Below the pieces are notes generated by a model that did no database searches, was not told the DNA's origin, and saw only the letters and a list, made by a program, of their open reading frames with translations. Positions 7,761-14,008 of a stretch of DNA of 14,008 nt are shown one piece after another (the stretch's first letter is position 1; each line of letters starts with the position of its first letter). The position numbers and the translations under genes are program-made. Origin of the DNA: Caldivirga sp. UBA161 (lineage in GTDB: Archaea; Thermoproteota; Thermoprotei; Thermoproteales; Thermocladiaceae); contig NZ_DAXS01000053.1 of NCBI RefSeq assembly GCF_002506515.1, forward strand, positions 44,783 to 58,790, in the 5' to 3' direction.

Positions 7761-7798
7761 ATTGATCATTGAGCCAAAAGTTTATTAAGCTGCGTGTG

Positions 7799-7809
7799 TA
7801 AAATATTTA
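7799..7809 (+). promoter_or_regulatory. Candidate TATA box of the small Roadblock-like gene
   Basis: TAAAATATTTA is centred at 7804 and predicts transcription from about 7830, leaving a leader of about 49 nt before the ATG at 7879. A second candidate, GTTTATTAAGC at 7780-7790, would start the RNA near 7811 and include the G-rich GGGTGGTGGAG at 7813-7823. I cannot choose between them. Confidence 0.4.
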
Positions 7810-7878
7810 GTAGGGTGGTGGAGTATTGTAATATATGTATCACCAGATGCTAAATCTGCGGAGCAGACAACACCACAG

Positions 7879-8235
7879 ATGGAGCTTAAGAAGCTTATGC
7901 TTAGTGAGCTTATAGATGGAGAAATGATTGTTGGAGCAGCCATAATAGATTCTAATAATATTCCAATAATACATCATTTACCAACAACATTAACATTAAA
8001 ATCCCTTAGAAACGTCATGAGCCTCCTAGAAATCGCCCAAAGATCCCGAAAGCTTTCCGATGACCTCCTCGGCCCCTTTAACTATATTCTTATAAAATAC
8101 GCAAACTTCAAAATCGCCTTCTTCAACATGACTGATAAGGGTTGGTTAATAGTTTTCGTGAACCCGGTTTGGCATGTTGAGAACGCTATGCCTAAGATTA
8201 GGCAGTTCATGGTTAAAGCATATAAATTAATATAG
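7879..8235 (+). CDS. Small protein, possible Roadblock/LC7-like domain
   Basis: A 118-residue soluble protein without a firm family match. Its order of elements suggests a Roadblock/LC7 (MglB-like) fold. There is an N-terminal amphipathic helix (1-15), a strand with a GAAIIDSNNIPI pattern (19-30) like the 'G.lvd.dG.pi' hairpin of that fold, and a long helix (about 38-58). A strand pair YILIKYANFKIAFFNM (69-84) and WLIVFVNP (89-96) follows, then a closing helix (about 100-116). Archaeal Roadblock proteins usually partner small GTPases; none lies nearby. It is the only plus-strand gene in the left two thirds of the window. The reading frame stays open upstream to 7789, but that stretch has no ATG, GTG or TTG, so the ATG at 7879 is the only normal start; it lacks a well-placed Shine-Dalgarno. 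It converges with argF. Confidence 0.65.
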   Translation: MELKKLMLSELIDGEMIVGAAIIDSNNIPIIHHLPTTLTLKSLRNVMSLLEIAQRSRKLSDDLLGPFNYILIKYANFKIAFFNMTDKGWLIVFVNPVWHVENAMPKIRQFMVKAYKLI

Positions 8236-8238
8236 TGC

Positions 8239-8250
8239 CTTAAATTTAAG
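8239..8250. other. Palindrome between convergent genes
   Basis: CTTAAATTTAAG is a perfect 12-bp palindrome in the 42-nt gap between the ends of the small plus-strand gene and argF. It could help end transcription in both directions, but it has no GC-rich stem or long T run, so this is a weak call. Confidence 0.25.
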
Positions 8251-8277
8251 AATTGATCATATCCTTTAAAATCCAGT

Positions 8278-9219
8278 TTACCTAATCAATGCTGCTAATA
8301 TAGCCTTAGCTGTGTGAAGCCTATTCTCAGCCTGCTGCCACACAATGCTTCTAGGTGAATCAATAACATCATCAGTGACCTCAAGGCCCCTATGGGCTGG
8401 TAAACAATGCATGAATACTGCATCCTCCCCTGCAATGCTCATTAAGCCTTGGTTTACTTGATACGGCTTAAATAGCCTTATTCTTTCCTCAGCCTCCTTC
8501 TCCATACCCATTGATACCCATACATCAGTGTATACTGCATCAACACCCTTAACCCCCTCCTCAATAGATTCCGTAACGGTAAGCACCGCGCCTGTTCTTT
8601 TACCTAAATCCTCAGCATCCTCAACATACCTCCTACTTGGCCAGTACCTCTTAGGTGATACTACCCTAACATCCCAACCTAACCTAGCTCCTATTGCAAT
8701 TAGGCTATGGGCCATATTATTATCCCCATCCCCCACGAAGGCTAATTTAACGCCATTAACCTTGCCTTTAACTTCCCATAAAGTTAATGCATCAGCAAGC
8801 ACTTGGGTTGGGTGGCATTCATTACTCAAAGCATTCACAACAGGTACTTGAGAGTACTGGGTAAGTTTAATTAGTGTTGAATGATCGAAGACCCTGGCCA
8901 CTATACCGTCAACAATCCTTGAAACAACCCTAGCAGTATCCTCAATAGTCTCCCCCCTACCTAATTGAAGTTCCTGGGGGTTACTGTAAATAGCCTTCAT
9001 ACCAAGCTGCCATGCAGCCGTCTCGAAGCTAATCCTTGTCCTAGTGCTGGGCTTCTCAAATATCATTAATACTGCCTTACCCTGGTGAACGCCAATGTAC
9101 CTTTCACCCAAGTAATACCTCTCCTTCATGTTTTTAGATAGATTAAGAAGCATTAATACCTCCTGCGGCGTGTAGTCAAGCCAACTTAGTAGGCTCCTAC
9201 CCTTTAATTGATTCAACAT
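8278..9219 (-). CDS. argF: Ornithine carbamoyltransferase
   Basis: Catalyses carbamoyl phosphate + L-ornithine to L-citrulline + phosphate, the sixth step of arginine synthesis, in the cytoplasm. The 313-residue protein carries the carbamoyl-phosphate motif STRTR (58-62, in EKPSTRTRISFE), HPTQ (136-139), and an ornithine-side loop DVWVSMG (232-238) whose SMG is typical of ornithine rather than aspartate carbamoyltransferases. The catalytic HCLPAHRG (271-278) contains the active-site cysteine. Length is normal and all key residues are present. The ATG at 9219 has a TATA-like box (minus strand TACTTAATAG) 26-27 nt upstream. A second AT-rich run lies only about 9 nt before the ATG and is too close to direct a leaderless start there. 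No other arginine gene is adjacent. Confidence 0.95.
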   Translation of the reverse strand: MLNQLKGRSLLSWLDYTPQEVLMLLNLSKNMKERYYLGERYIGVHQGKAVLMIFEKPSTRTRISFETAAWQLGMKAIYSNPQELQLGRGETIEDTARVVSRIVDGIVARVFDHSTLIKLTQYSQVPVVNALSNECHPTQVLADALTLWEVKGKVNGVKLAFVGDGDNNMAHSLIAIGARLGWDVRVVSPKRYWPSRRYVEDAEDLGKRTGAVLTVTESIEEGVKGVDAVYTDVWVSMGMEKEAEERIRLFKPYQVNQGLMSIAGEDAVFMHCLPAHRGLEVTDDVIDSPRSIVWQQAENRLHTAKAILAALIR

Positions 9220-9240
9220 GCCTTATTAAATACCCTCACA

Positions 9241-9250
9241 CTATTAAGTA
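9241..9250 (-). promoter_or_regulatory. TATA-like box of argF
   Basis: On the minus strand it reads TACTTAATAG, centred 26-27 nt before the ATG at 9219, as for other leaderless genes in this window. Confidence 0.5.
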
Positions 9251-9264
9251 TTATTCCTTAATGC

Positions 9265-10332
9265 CTATGGTATGACCTCAGTAGAGTCTAGTGTTGGGTC
9301 ATAGTATAGGTCACTTGGTTTAACCACACCCTTATTAACCAGCTCCTTAACCTCAGGTCCAATTTCAAGTATTGTCCTTATAGTCTCCTTGGTAATGTAA
9401 TCAACCATCAGCACGCCATCTAAACCCCAATACCTTTCACCCTCCTTAATGGCGTATAGGCATCTACCGCCGCAATACTGCTTATACTCACATTGCCTAC
9501 ACATTTCAGGTAACTGGGACTCAATATTAATTAAACTGAAGCCGGAATTAACATTACCCAACACTGCCCAATCCTCATGAACTGCAATCGGGCATGATAA
9601 AACCCTACCATCAGTTGAGACTGCAATAGAATCATATCCAGCGCCGCAGGGTGGGCCCCTATATGGTTTATGTAGGTATGCGGATAAAACCCCAAGTATA
9701 GGCACTATGCCAATAACCCTACCCTCCCTTAGGTTACTTAGAAACAATTGAACAAGCCTCCTCACCCCAGGTAGGTAGTTTGACTTAGCCCATGTTAATA
9801 CATCCCACTTACTGTCCCATATAACGTCCAATTGCCAATGAACAAGGTTAAAGCCAACATTAAGTAAATGCGTTACATCAAGGTATATGTCCGTTAGCTG
9901 CGTTACCGCCATTCTAGCTATTATCCTATTAACCCCAATTGATTTAAGCCTCATTAATGCCTTAATCACGCGGTTATATACGCCAAAACCCCTGTGGGCA
10001 TCAGTAACCTCTTCTCTACCATCTATTGATAAAAGCACTACACTCATTCTCCTCCAATACTCATTAGGTAGTAATTCAGTTAATGTTCCATTGGTTTGAA
10101 TCCCCCACCTATTAGCCTTAACATTATCCATCATCCACATTATGAAGCGTGGGTTAAGCAGAGGTTCCCCACCATAGAATATCACTGTGGCGTTGCTATC
10201 CTTCTCAATTAACTCCTTTAACTTAACTGGATTATAATTAATCCTCCAGGGCACTACCTTAGGGTTAAAGGAGCCGCCGCAGTAACTACACCTTAAGTTG
10301 CATGCGCCTGTGGTGAATACTAGCCAAAGCAT
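9265..10332 (-). CDS. Radical SAM/SPASM enzyme, AF1577-like putative peptide-modifying type
   Basis: Radical SAM enzyme with a C-terminal SPASM-type domain, resembling the archaeal AF1577 family annotated as putative peptide-modifying enzymes. Residues are numbered from the ATG at 10335 (356 aa). CxxxCxxC is CNLRCSYC (C12, C16, C19), with the family-like CGGSF directly after, and YGGEP (54-58) is the SAM-contact motif. The SPASM region has C230, C248 and the cluster C279-x2-C282-x5-C288-x3-C292 (PEMCRQCEYKQYCGGRC). No cysteine occurs after C292, so the last Cys usual for SPASM domains is missing. ATG codons lie at 10335 and 10332. The strong TATA box is centred 25-26 nt from the second, which I prefer. 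An unrecognised 118-residue gene lies 97 nt upstream on the same strand and could encode a partner or substrate. No Cys-rich precursor peptide is evident. The reaction is unknown. Confidence 0.8.
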   Translation of the reverse strand: MLWLVFTTGACNLRCSYCGGSFNPKVVPWRINYNPVKLKELIEKDSNATVIFYGGEPLLNPRFIMWMMDNVKANRWGIQTNGTLTELLPNEYWRRMSVVLLSIDGREEVTDAHRGFGVYNRVIKALMRLKSIGVNRIIARMAVTQLTDIYLDVTHLLNVGFNLVHWQLDVIWDSKWDVLTWAKSNYLPGVRRLVQLFLSNLREGRVIGIVPILGVLSAYLHKPYRGPPCGAGYDSIAVSTDGRVLSCPIAVHEDWAVLGNVNSGFSLINIESQLPEMCRQCEYKQYCGGRCLYAIKEGERYWGLDGVLMVDYITKETIRTILEIGPEVKELVNKGVVKPSDLYYDPTLDSTEVIP

Positions 10333-10353
10333 CATTAGCGGAACACATTAGTG

Positions 10354-10361
10354 TATATAAA
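10354..10361 (-). promoter_or_regulatory. TATA box of the radical SAM/SPASM gene
   Basis: On the minus strand it reads TTTATATA, the best match to the archaeal consensus in this window. It is centred 25-26 nt from the ATG at 10332, so the gene can be transcribed alone as a leaderless mRNA. Confidence 0.7.
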
Positions 10362-10428
10362 TCTTAATGAACTGCATTAACTTAAGTGAAATAATTTGAA
10401 GATTAGCCATTCTACGTATTATGCTTAA

Positions 10429-10785
10429 TCATGAGTGGTGCTCAATTATCTCTAGTAATTCCTTATCCATGTACTGCCTCATTACATTTAATATAATTAA
10501 TGATAATTCATCATCATTAACCTCCCCATTCAATATTATTCTCACGCTTATTAATTCCCTTAATCCATTATGCTCATGGCCAATTAACTCAATTACATGA
10601 TTACCCATGTTAACCCTACTGTATGTTAAGGAGCCGGCCCAACCTAAGTTAATTCTACTTCCAGATTCAGGGAATTGGGGGGAGTAGATGTCTAGGGAAA
10701 TAACATTATCAATAATCCTACCCACCTCAATCCCATTAATAATTATAACCCTCCCCCATTCCTCACCCTTAAACTCAACCTTCAC
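10429..10785 (-). CDS. Unrecognised 118-residue protein
   Basis: I do not recognise this family. The protein is soluble, with no signal peptide, membrane helix or cysteine. The first 85 residues alternate hydrophobic and polar residues, suggesting a mostly beta fold with strands such as GRVIIING (11-18), NHVIELIGH (62-70) and ISVRIILNG (79-87). An acidic C-terminal helix (about 91-115) ends in Glu-His-His-Ser. Charged residues are frequent, as in thermophile cytoplasmic proteins. The start is GTG at 10785, exactly 26 nt from the AT-rich element it shares with the divergent helicase gene; no ATG is available near the N-terminus. The radical SAM/SPASM gene follows on the same strand after 97 nt. 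Codon use looks like its neighbours, so it is probably a real, lineage-restricted gene. It could equally belong functionally with the helicase. Confidence 0.65.
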   Translation of the reverse strand: MKVEFKGEEWGRVIIINGIEVGRIIDNVISLDIYSPQFPESGSRINLGWAGSLTYSRVNMGNHVIELIGHEHNGLRELISVRIILNGEVNDDELSLIILNVMRQYMDKELLEIIEHHS

Positions 10786-10806
10786 GTTTAGCGTAGGTTG
10801 AGTAGG

Positions 10807-10815
10807 TTTTTTAAG
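10807..10815. promoter_or_regulatory. Shared TATA-like element for divergent genes
   Basis: TTTTTTAAG on plus, CTTAAAAAA on minus. Its centre (10811) is 26 nt from the GTG of the 118-residue gene at 10785. On the other side it is 23 nt from the helicase ATG at 10834, or 26 nt from the GTG at 10837. No second AT-rich box lies between the two genes, so one element seems to serve both directions. Confidence 0.5.
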
Positions 10816-10833
10816 GGATATTGGGTTAACCCC

Positions 10834-13614
10834 ATGGTGCTTAATTCATTCGAATTACTGCATCCTAAGGTTAAGGAGGCTGTTAAGGAATTGGGTTATG
10901 AGAAGCCCACTAAGGTTCAGGAGTTAGCAATACCCGTGGTTTTAACTGGTGAACACACGCTAATATCATCACCCACTGGTACAGGTAAGACTGAGGCTGC
11001 ATTACTGCCTGCCTTATCAATGATGCTTAACTCAGGGGTGAGGGAGGGAGTAAGGGTACTTTACATTACACCGGCTAAGTCGCTTAATAGGGATTTAGAG
11101 CAAAGGATACGTAAGCTAAGTGGGTTACTTGGCTTAACTGTAGCTGTGAGGCATGGAGACACTACTAGCAGTGAGAGGAGTAGGCAGAGGAAGAATCCAC
11201 CTCAGATACTTATAACAACGCCTGAAACGCTCCAAATACTATTAGTTTCACCAGTAATGAGGAATTGGCTTAGGGATGTTGGATGGGTTATAATTGATGA
11301 AGTTCACGAACTCCTCGGTAGTAAGAGGGGGATTCAATTAGCGGTTGGCCTTGAGAGGCTGGTGGAGTTGGCGGGTGAGTTCCAGAGGATAGCCCTTTCT
11401 GCAACAATAGGTGACCTGGAGCTGGCATCATCACTAGTGGGTGGGGTTGGGAGGAGTGTGAGGGTTATTAATGTTAATGATGTTTCAAGAACCATGGAAT
11501 TAACAATACATTACCTGGGGCTTAATGAAGATGTTGAGGATACCGCCAGAAGAATTAGCGAGATAGTGAGTAACCATAGGGGTTCAGTACTCCTCTTCAC
11601 TAATACTAGGGATGCAGCCGAATTACTGGGTACAGAATTGAAGAAGATTATTAATGGCGTGGAGGTTTACCATGGTTCCCTAAGCAGGGAGAGGAGGGAG
11701 TCTGTGGAGGAGGGGCTTAGGAGTGGTGGGGTTAAGGTTGTCGTATCCACGTCAAGCCTTGAATTAGGCATAGACATAGGTAGCATTGAGGCAGTGATCC
11801 AGTACATGAGCCCTAGGCAGAGTGATAGGTTAATTCAGAGGATTGGGAGGAGTGGGCATGAGGTTGGTGGAGTTGCTAAAGGGCATGTGCTCACTATAAC
11901 ACCTGATGATTACATTGAGTCACTGGTACTGGCTAGAAGGGCTATTGAGGGTGAACTTGAGGGTGATTACCCATACCACGCGGGGGCCATGGATGTTCTA
12001 CTTCATCAATTAGCCGGCATAATACTTGACCATGGAGGCTCAGTTACAATAGAGGAGGCCTACAGAATCATTAGGAGGGCGCACCCCTACTCCTCATTAC
12101 AGTTAAGTGACTTAATGAAACTCATTGAATTCTCCTCAAGGGAATTGAGGCTAATAGGAAATTACGATGGTGCCCTAAGGAATAGGAGGGGGTTGAGGAT
12201 TTATTACCTCCAGAATGTGTCAATGATACCTGACGAAAGGAGGTTTAAGGCAGTTAACTACATGGATAAGTCAACCATAGGTGAGCTTGATGAAGACTTC
12301 GTGTTAACACTGGAGCAGAATAAGGTAATAGTCCTAGCTGGTAGATTATGGAGGGTTCTAGCCATTGATAAGGATGAGGGGGTTGTTACATTGGATGAGG
12401 TGAGGAGTGGTGAGGGTGAGTTACCTGAGTGGATTGGTGATGAAATACCAGTATCCTATGAAGTTGCTCAGGAGGTCTGTAGATTAAGGAAAAGGCTACT
12501 GACGGGCGGTTCCTTAAGTAGTTTCAATAGGATTAAGCTAATGGGCACTAATGAACTCCTCGAGGATATTAAGGAGCTATCAAGCGACTTAATGGGTAAG
12601 TACCCTGATGTCAATGAAACATTGATTGAATACTCAAGTAACCTAATAGTGATTCACTCCTGCCTAGGTACTAAGGGTAATGAGGCGCTTGGCCTATACC
12701 TAACAGGGTACTTAACCGGCAGGCTCGCACTCTCAATATCCTACGTTAGGGATCCTTATAGGGTCATTGTGAAAACCCCCAGGCCAATTAACCCAGAGAT
12801 AATAAGGAGGGCGCTTCAGGAGGATGTTAAGGCTGTTGAGGAGACCTTAAGGAATGTTATTAAGAATAGTAACCTGTATAGGTATAGGTTTATTCAAGTT
12901 GCTAGGAGGATGGGGGTGTTACCTAAGGGTACTATTGATGTTAATGTCGATAGGTTAATTAAAGTCTATAATGGGTCTGTACTGGATAATGAGGTCATTA
13001 ATGAAATTGAGGTGGATAAACTTGACTTAAATGCGTTGAGGCACTTCATAAGTGGTGTTAGGGATGAGGTAATTAAGTTAAACTTCCTAGCTAGGAAGCC
13101 ATCTAAACTAGCCTTAATGATAATGGGTGGTTTAGGCACTAGGTCAATTATAACTGATGAAGTTCCCAGGAATATAATTATTGATTCAGTTAAGAAAAGA
13201 ATCATGAATAAGGAGGTAACCCTCCTATGCCTAAGGTGTGGGTGGCATTTAACAGGTAAGGTTAGTAACATAATTAGCATGGAGCTTAAGTGCCCTAAAT
13301 GCGGTATGAAGACTTTAACCATGTTGAAGCATAGGGATGAGGACATTGATAAGGCTATTAAGCTAGTGGCAAGAGTTAGGAGGGGGCTGCAGCTTACTGC
13401 TGATGAGGAGAAGTATCTTAATGAACTTAGGGAGAGGGCTAGGATAATAATGGATCACGGCTACAGGGGTTTAATAGCGCTCTCAGCCTATGGTGTTGGT
13501 ACAGCCACTGTTAGGAGGATACTAAGTAATGCTGGTAATGATGATGAATTATTCTTAAACATTCTAGAAGCTGAGAGGGAATATGTAAGAACGAAAGCCT
13601 TCTGGGCTGATTAA
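10834..13614 (+). CDS. Lhr-family superfamily 2 DEAD/DEAH-type helicase
   Basis: ATP-dependent nucleic-acid helicase of the Lhr group, a cytoplasmic protein linked in archaea to DNA repair or RNA handling. Residues are numbered from a TTG at 10798 (938 aa). Motifs: Q-like PTKVQ (37-41), Walker A SPTGTGKTEA (58-67), DEVH box (167-170), SAT (201-203), TSSLELGIDIG (318-327, motif V) and QRIGRSGH (347-354, motif VI). The Lhr-specific core follows, including IPDERRFKAVNYMDKSTIG (477-495) and LDEDFV (497-502). Near the C-terminus C811-x2-C814 and C832-x2-C835 form a probable zinc ribbon, and residues 891-910 (ALSAYGVGTATVRRIL) resemble a helix-hairpin-helix DNA/RNA-binding motif. The likely start is ATG at 10834 (926 aa) or GTG at 10837, both spaced for a leaderless message, and the family's usual N-terminus begins there. 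I cannot say which archaeal Lhr subgroup it belongs to. All catalytic motifs are intact. Confidence 0.9.
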   Translation: MVLNSFELLHPKVKEAVKELGYEKPTKVQELAIPVVLTGEHTLISSPTGTGKTEAALLPALSMMLNSGVREGVRVLYITPAKSLNRDLEQRIRKLSGLLGLTVAVRHGDTTSSERSRQRKNPPQILITTPETLQILLVSPVMRNWLRDVGWVIIDEVHELLGSKRGIQLAVGLERLVELAGEFQRIALSATIGDLELASSLVGGVGRSVRVINVNDVSRTMELTIHYLGLNEDVEDTARRISEIVSNHRGSVLLFTNTRDAAELLGTELKKIINGVEVYHGSLSRERRESVEEGLRSGGVKVVVSTSSLELGIDIGSIEAVIQYMSPRQSDRLIQRIGRSGHEVGGVAKGHVLTITPDDYIESLVLARRAIEGELEGDYPYHAGAMDVLLHQLAGIILDHGGSVTIEEAYRIIRRAHPYSSLQLSDLMKLIEFSSRELRLIGNYDGALRNRRGLRIYYLQNVSMIPDERRFKAVNYMDKSTIGELDEDFVLTLEQNKVIVLAGRLWRVLAIDKDEGVVTLDEVRSGEGELPEWIGDEIPVSYEVAQEVCRLRKRLLTGGSLSSFNRIKLMGTNELLEDIKELSSDLMGKYPDVNETLIEYSSNLIVIHSCLGTKGNEALGLYLTGYLTGRLALSISYVRDPYRVIVKTPRPINPEIIRRALQEDVKAVEETLRNVIKNSNLYRYRFIQVARRMGVLPKGTIDVNVDRLIKVYNGSVLDNEVINEIEVDKLDLNALRHFISGVRDEVIKLNFLARKPSKLALMIMGGLGTRSIITDEVPRNIIIDSVKKRIMNKEVTLLCLRCGWHLTGKVSNIISMELKCPKCGMKTLTMLKHRDEDIDKAIKLVARVRRGLQLTADEEKYLNELRERARIIMDHGYRGLIALSAYGVGTATVRRILSNAGNDDELFLNILEAEREYVRTKAFWAD

Positions 13615-13625
13615 TTTCCCAAGCA

Positions 13626-13639
13626 CCTACTAGTGTAGG
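13626..13639 (+). terminator. Short hairpin after the helicase gene
   Basis: CCTAC and GTAGG can pair around a TAGT loop, starting 12 bases after the helicase stop codon. The stem has only five pairs and no U tract follows, so a role in ending transcription is possible but weakly supported. Confidence 0.25.
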
Positions 13640-13667
13640 GTATTCCACTATATGACAATGGAGAACC

Positions 13668-13938
13668 TTATTCAAAAGGCTTCAATGAAATAATTATCAT
13701 TAAACCTCCCGCAAGGCCAGCCAATACAGTTGAAGCAAATACTTGACTAAGCGTAAGAGGAATACATTAATTAACAGTAATAAGTTTAAAGTTAAAATAC
13801 ATACATTATCAGCCATAAACCAAAGAGGGGCCTTAAGCCAACCACTAAGTAATCCAAGAGTACTGGTACAGTGAGTTAAAAGTACATTACCGCAAATCCA
13901 ATAGCTAGGAACTCACTCTTATTCGCCAGCCTCTGCAT
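13668..13938 (-). pseudogene. Decayed small membrane-protein gene
   Basis: On the minus strand an ATG at 13938 opens a frame reading MQRLANKSEFLAIGFAVMYF. A TAA at 13876-13878 interrupts it, and the same frame continues as a second hydrophobic stretch (LTVPVLLDYLVVGLRPLFG, then LWLIMY) until a stop at 13792-13794. In another frame the tail PLTLSQVFASTVLAGLAGG followed by LMIIISLKPFE ends at a TAA at 13668. Joined, the pieces read as a small, roughly 85-90-residue membrane protein with three or so helices. It is broken by one in-frame stop, which a single base change could make from TTA, and by at least one frameshift plus damage in between. The parent family is not recognised. An AT-rich box (13945-13955) lies only 12 nt before the ATG, too close for a leaderless start. 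Confidence 0.45.
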
Positions 13939-14008
13939 AATTATGGTTTAAAAGCCTAACAATATTCCTAAATTAAATTATTGAAAATCACAAAAGCGTT
14001 GGAAGTCT

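Larger units (their letters stand above)
13615..14008. other. 394-base stretch without an intact gene
   Basis: Both strands are broken by stops in all frames, and I find no RNA gene, CRISPR or insertion-sequence end. Apart from the helicase-end hairpin and the broken minus-strand membrane-protein reading frame, nothing recognisable is present. The next gene must lie beyond the right edge. Confidence 0.5.

Noticed and set aside
7835..7915. ATG at 7835 as an upstream small gene or alternative start for the Roadblock-like protein
   Set aside because: It is out of frame with the 118-residue protein and ends after 26 codons with no protein-like pattern.
8528..8851. Plus-strand reading frame opposite argF
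   Set aside because: It is Ser/Thr/Pro/Leu-rich as expected for an antisense frame, and argF on the other strand is unmistakable.
9223..9232. TATTTAATAA just upstream of argF as its TATA box
   Set aside because: It is about 9 nt from the ATG, so transcription would start inside the gene; the box at 9241-9250 has the right spacing.
10348..10410. A 20-codon minus-strand reading frame (begins MANLQIISLK) between the 118-residue gene and the radical SAM gene, considered as a precursor peptide
   Set aside because: It overlaps the TATA box of the radical SAM gene, has no Shine-Dalgarno and has no Cys or Gly-rich core; chance is more likely.
12966..13346. Long minus-strand reading frame opposite the helicase C-terminal region
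   Set aside because: It lies entirely within the conserved Lhr coding sequence; the hydrophobic translation reflects the complementary strand.
1..14008. CRISPR arrays, insertion sequences, tRNA or rRNA genes
   Set aside because: No regularly spaced repeats, transposase motifs, terminal repeats with target duplications, or tRNA-like folds were seen on either strand by eye.

Overview
The window looks like chromosomal DNA of a hyperthermophilic crenarchaeon, most likely Thermoproteales (a Caldivirga- or Vulcanisaeta-like genome). Three things point there: the protein set (a thermopsin-family surface protein, a tetraether-lipid-type radical SAM enzyme, an archaeal Lhr-type helicase, a GH15 glucoamylase/trehalase), the AT-leaning composition with many TTA and AGG codons, and the promoter style. 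Most transcription units have a TATA-like box centred about 25-30 nt upstream of a start codon and no room for a ribosome-binding site, which is typical of leaderless crenarchaeal mRNAs. The genus is an inference; no rRNA gene is present to settle it.

Layout. Reading left to right there are: an Eis-like GNAT acetyltransferase (minus strand, 25-1188); a minus-strand cluster read right to left as a two-helix membrane protein, a ParA/MinD-type ATPase and a heavily glycosylatable, membrane-anchored thermopsin-family protein (3993 down to 1235); a multi-cluster radical SAM protein matching tetraether synthase Tes (5768-4059, minus); a GH15 glycosidase (7644-5830, minus); a small plus-strand protein with a Roadblock/LC7-like look (7879-8235); ornithine carbamoyltransferase argF (9219-8278, minus); a radical SAM/SPASM enzyme of the AF1577-like putative peptide-modifying type (10332-9265, minus); an unrecognised 118-residue protein (10785-10429, minus); and, divergent from it, a large Lhr-family helicase (10834-13614, plus). 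The last 394 bases hold no intact gene but contain what looks like the wreck of a small minus-strand membrane-protein gene.

How the genes relate. Most are single-gene units with unrelated jobs: membrane lipid synthesis, sugar hydrolysis, arginine synthesis, nucleic-acid remodelling. The one convincing operon is membrane protein + ParA-like ATPase + thermopsin-family protein: the first two overlap by four bases as TTGA, with a clear Shine-Dalgarno before the internal TTG. A second possible unit is the radical SAM/SPASM gene with the 118-residue gene 97 nt upstream on the same strand, although the radical SAM gene also has its own strong TATA box. The most unusual regulatory feature is one AT-rich element at 10807-10815 that sits at the right distance to act as TATA box for both the 118-residue gene and the helicase. 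I saw no CRISPR array, tRNA, rRNA or insertion sequence.
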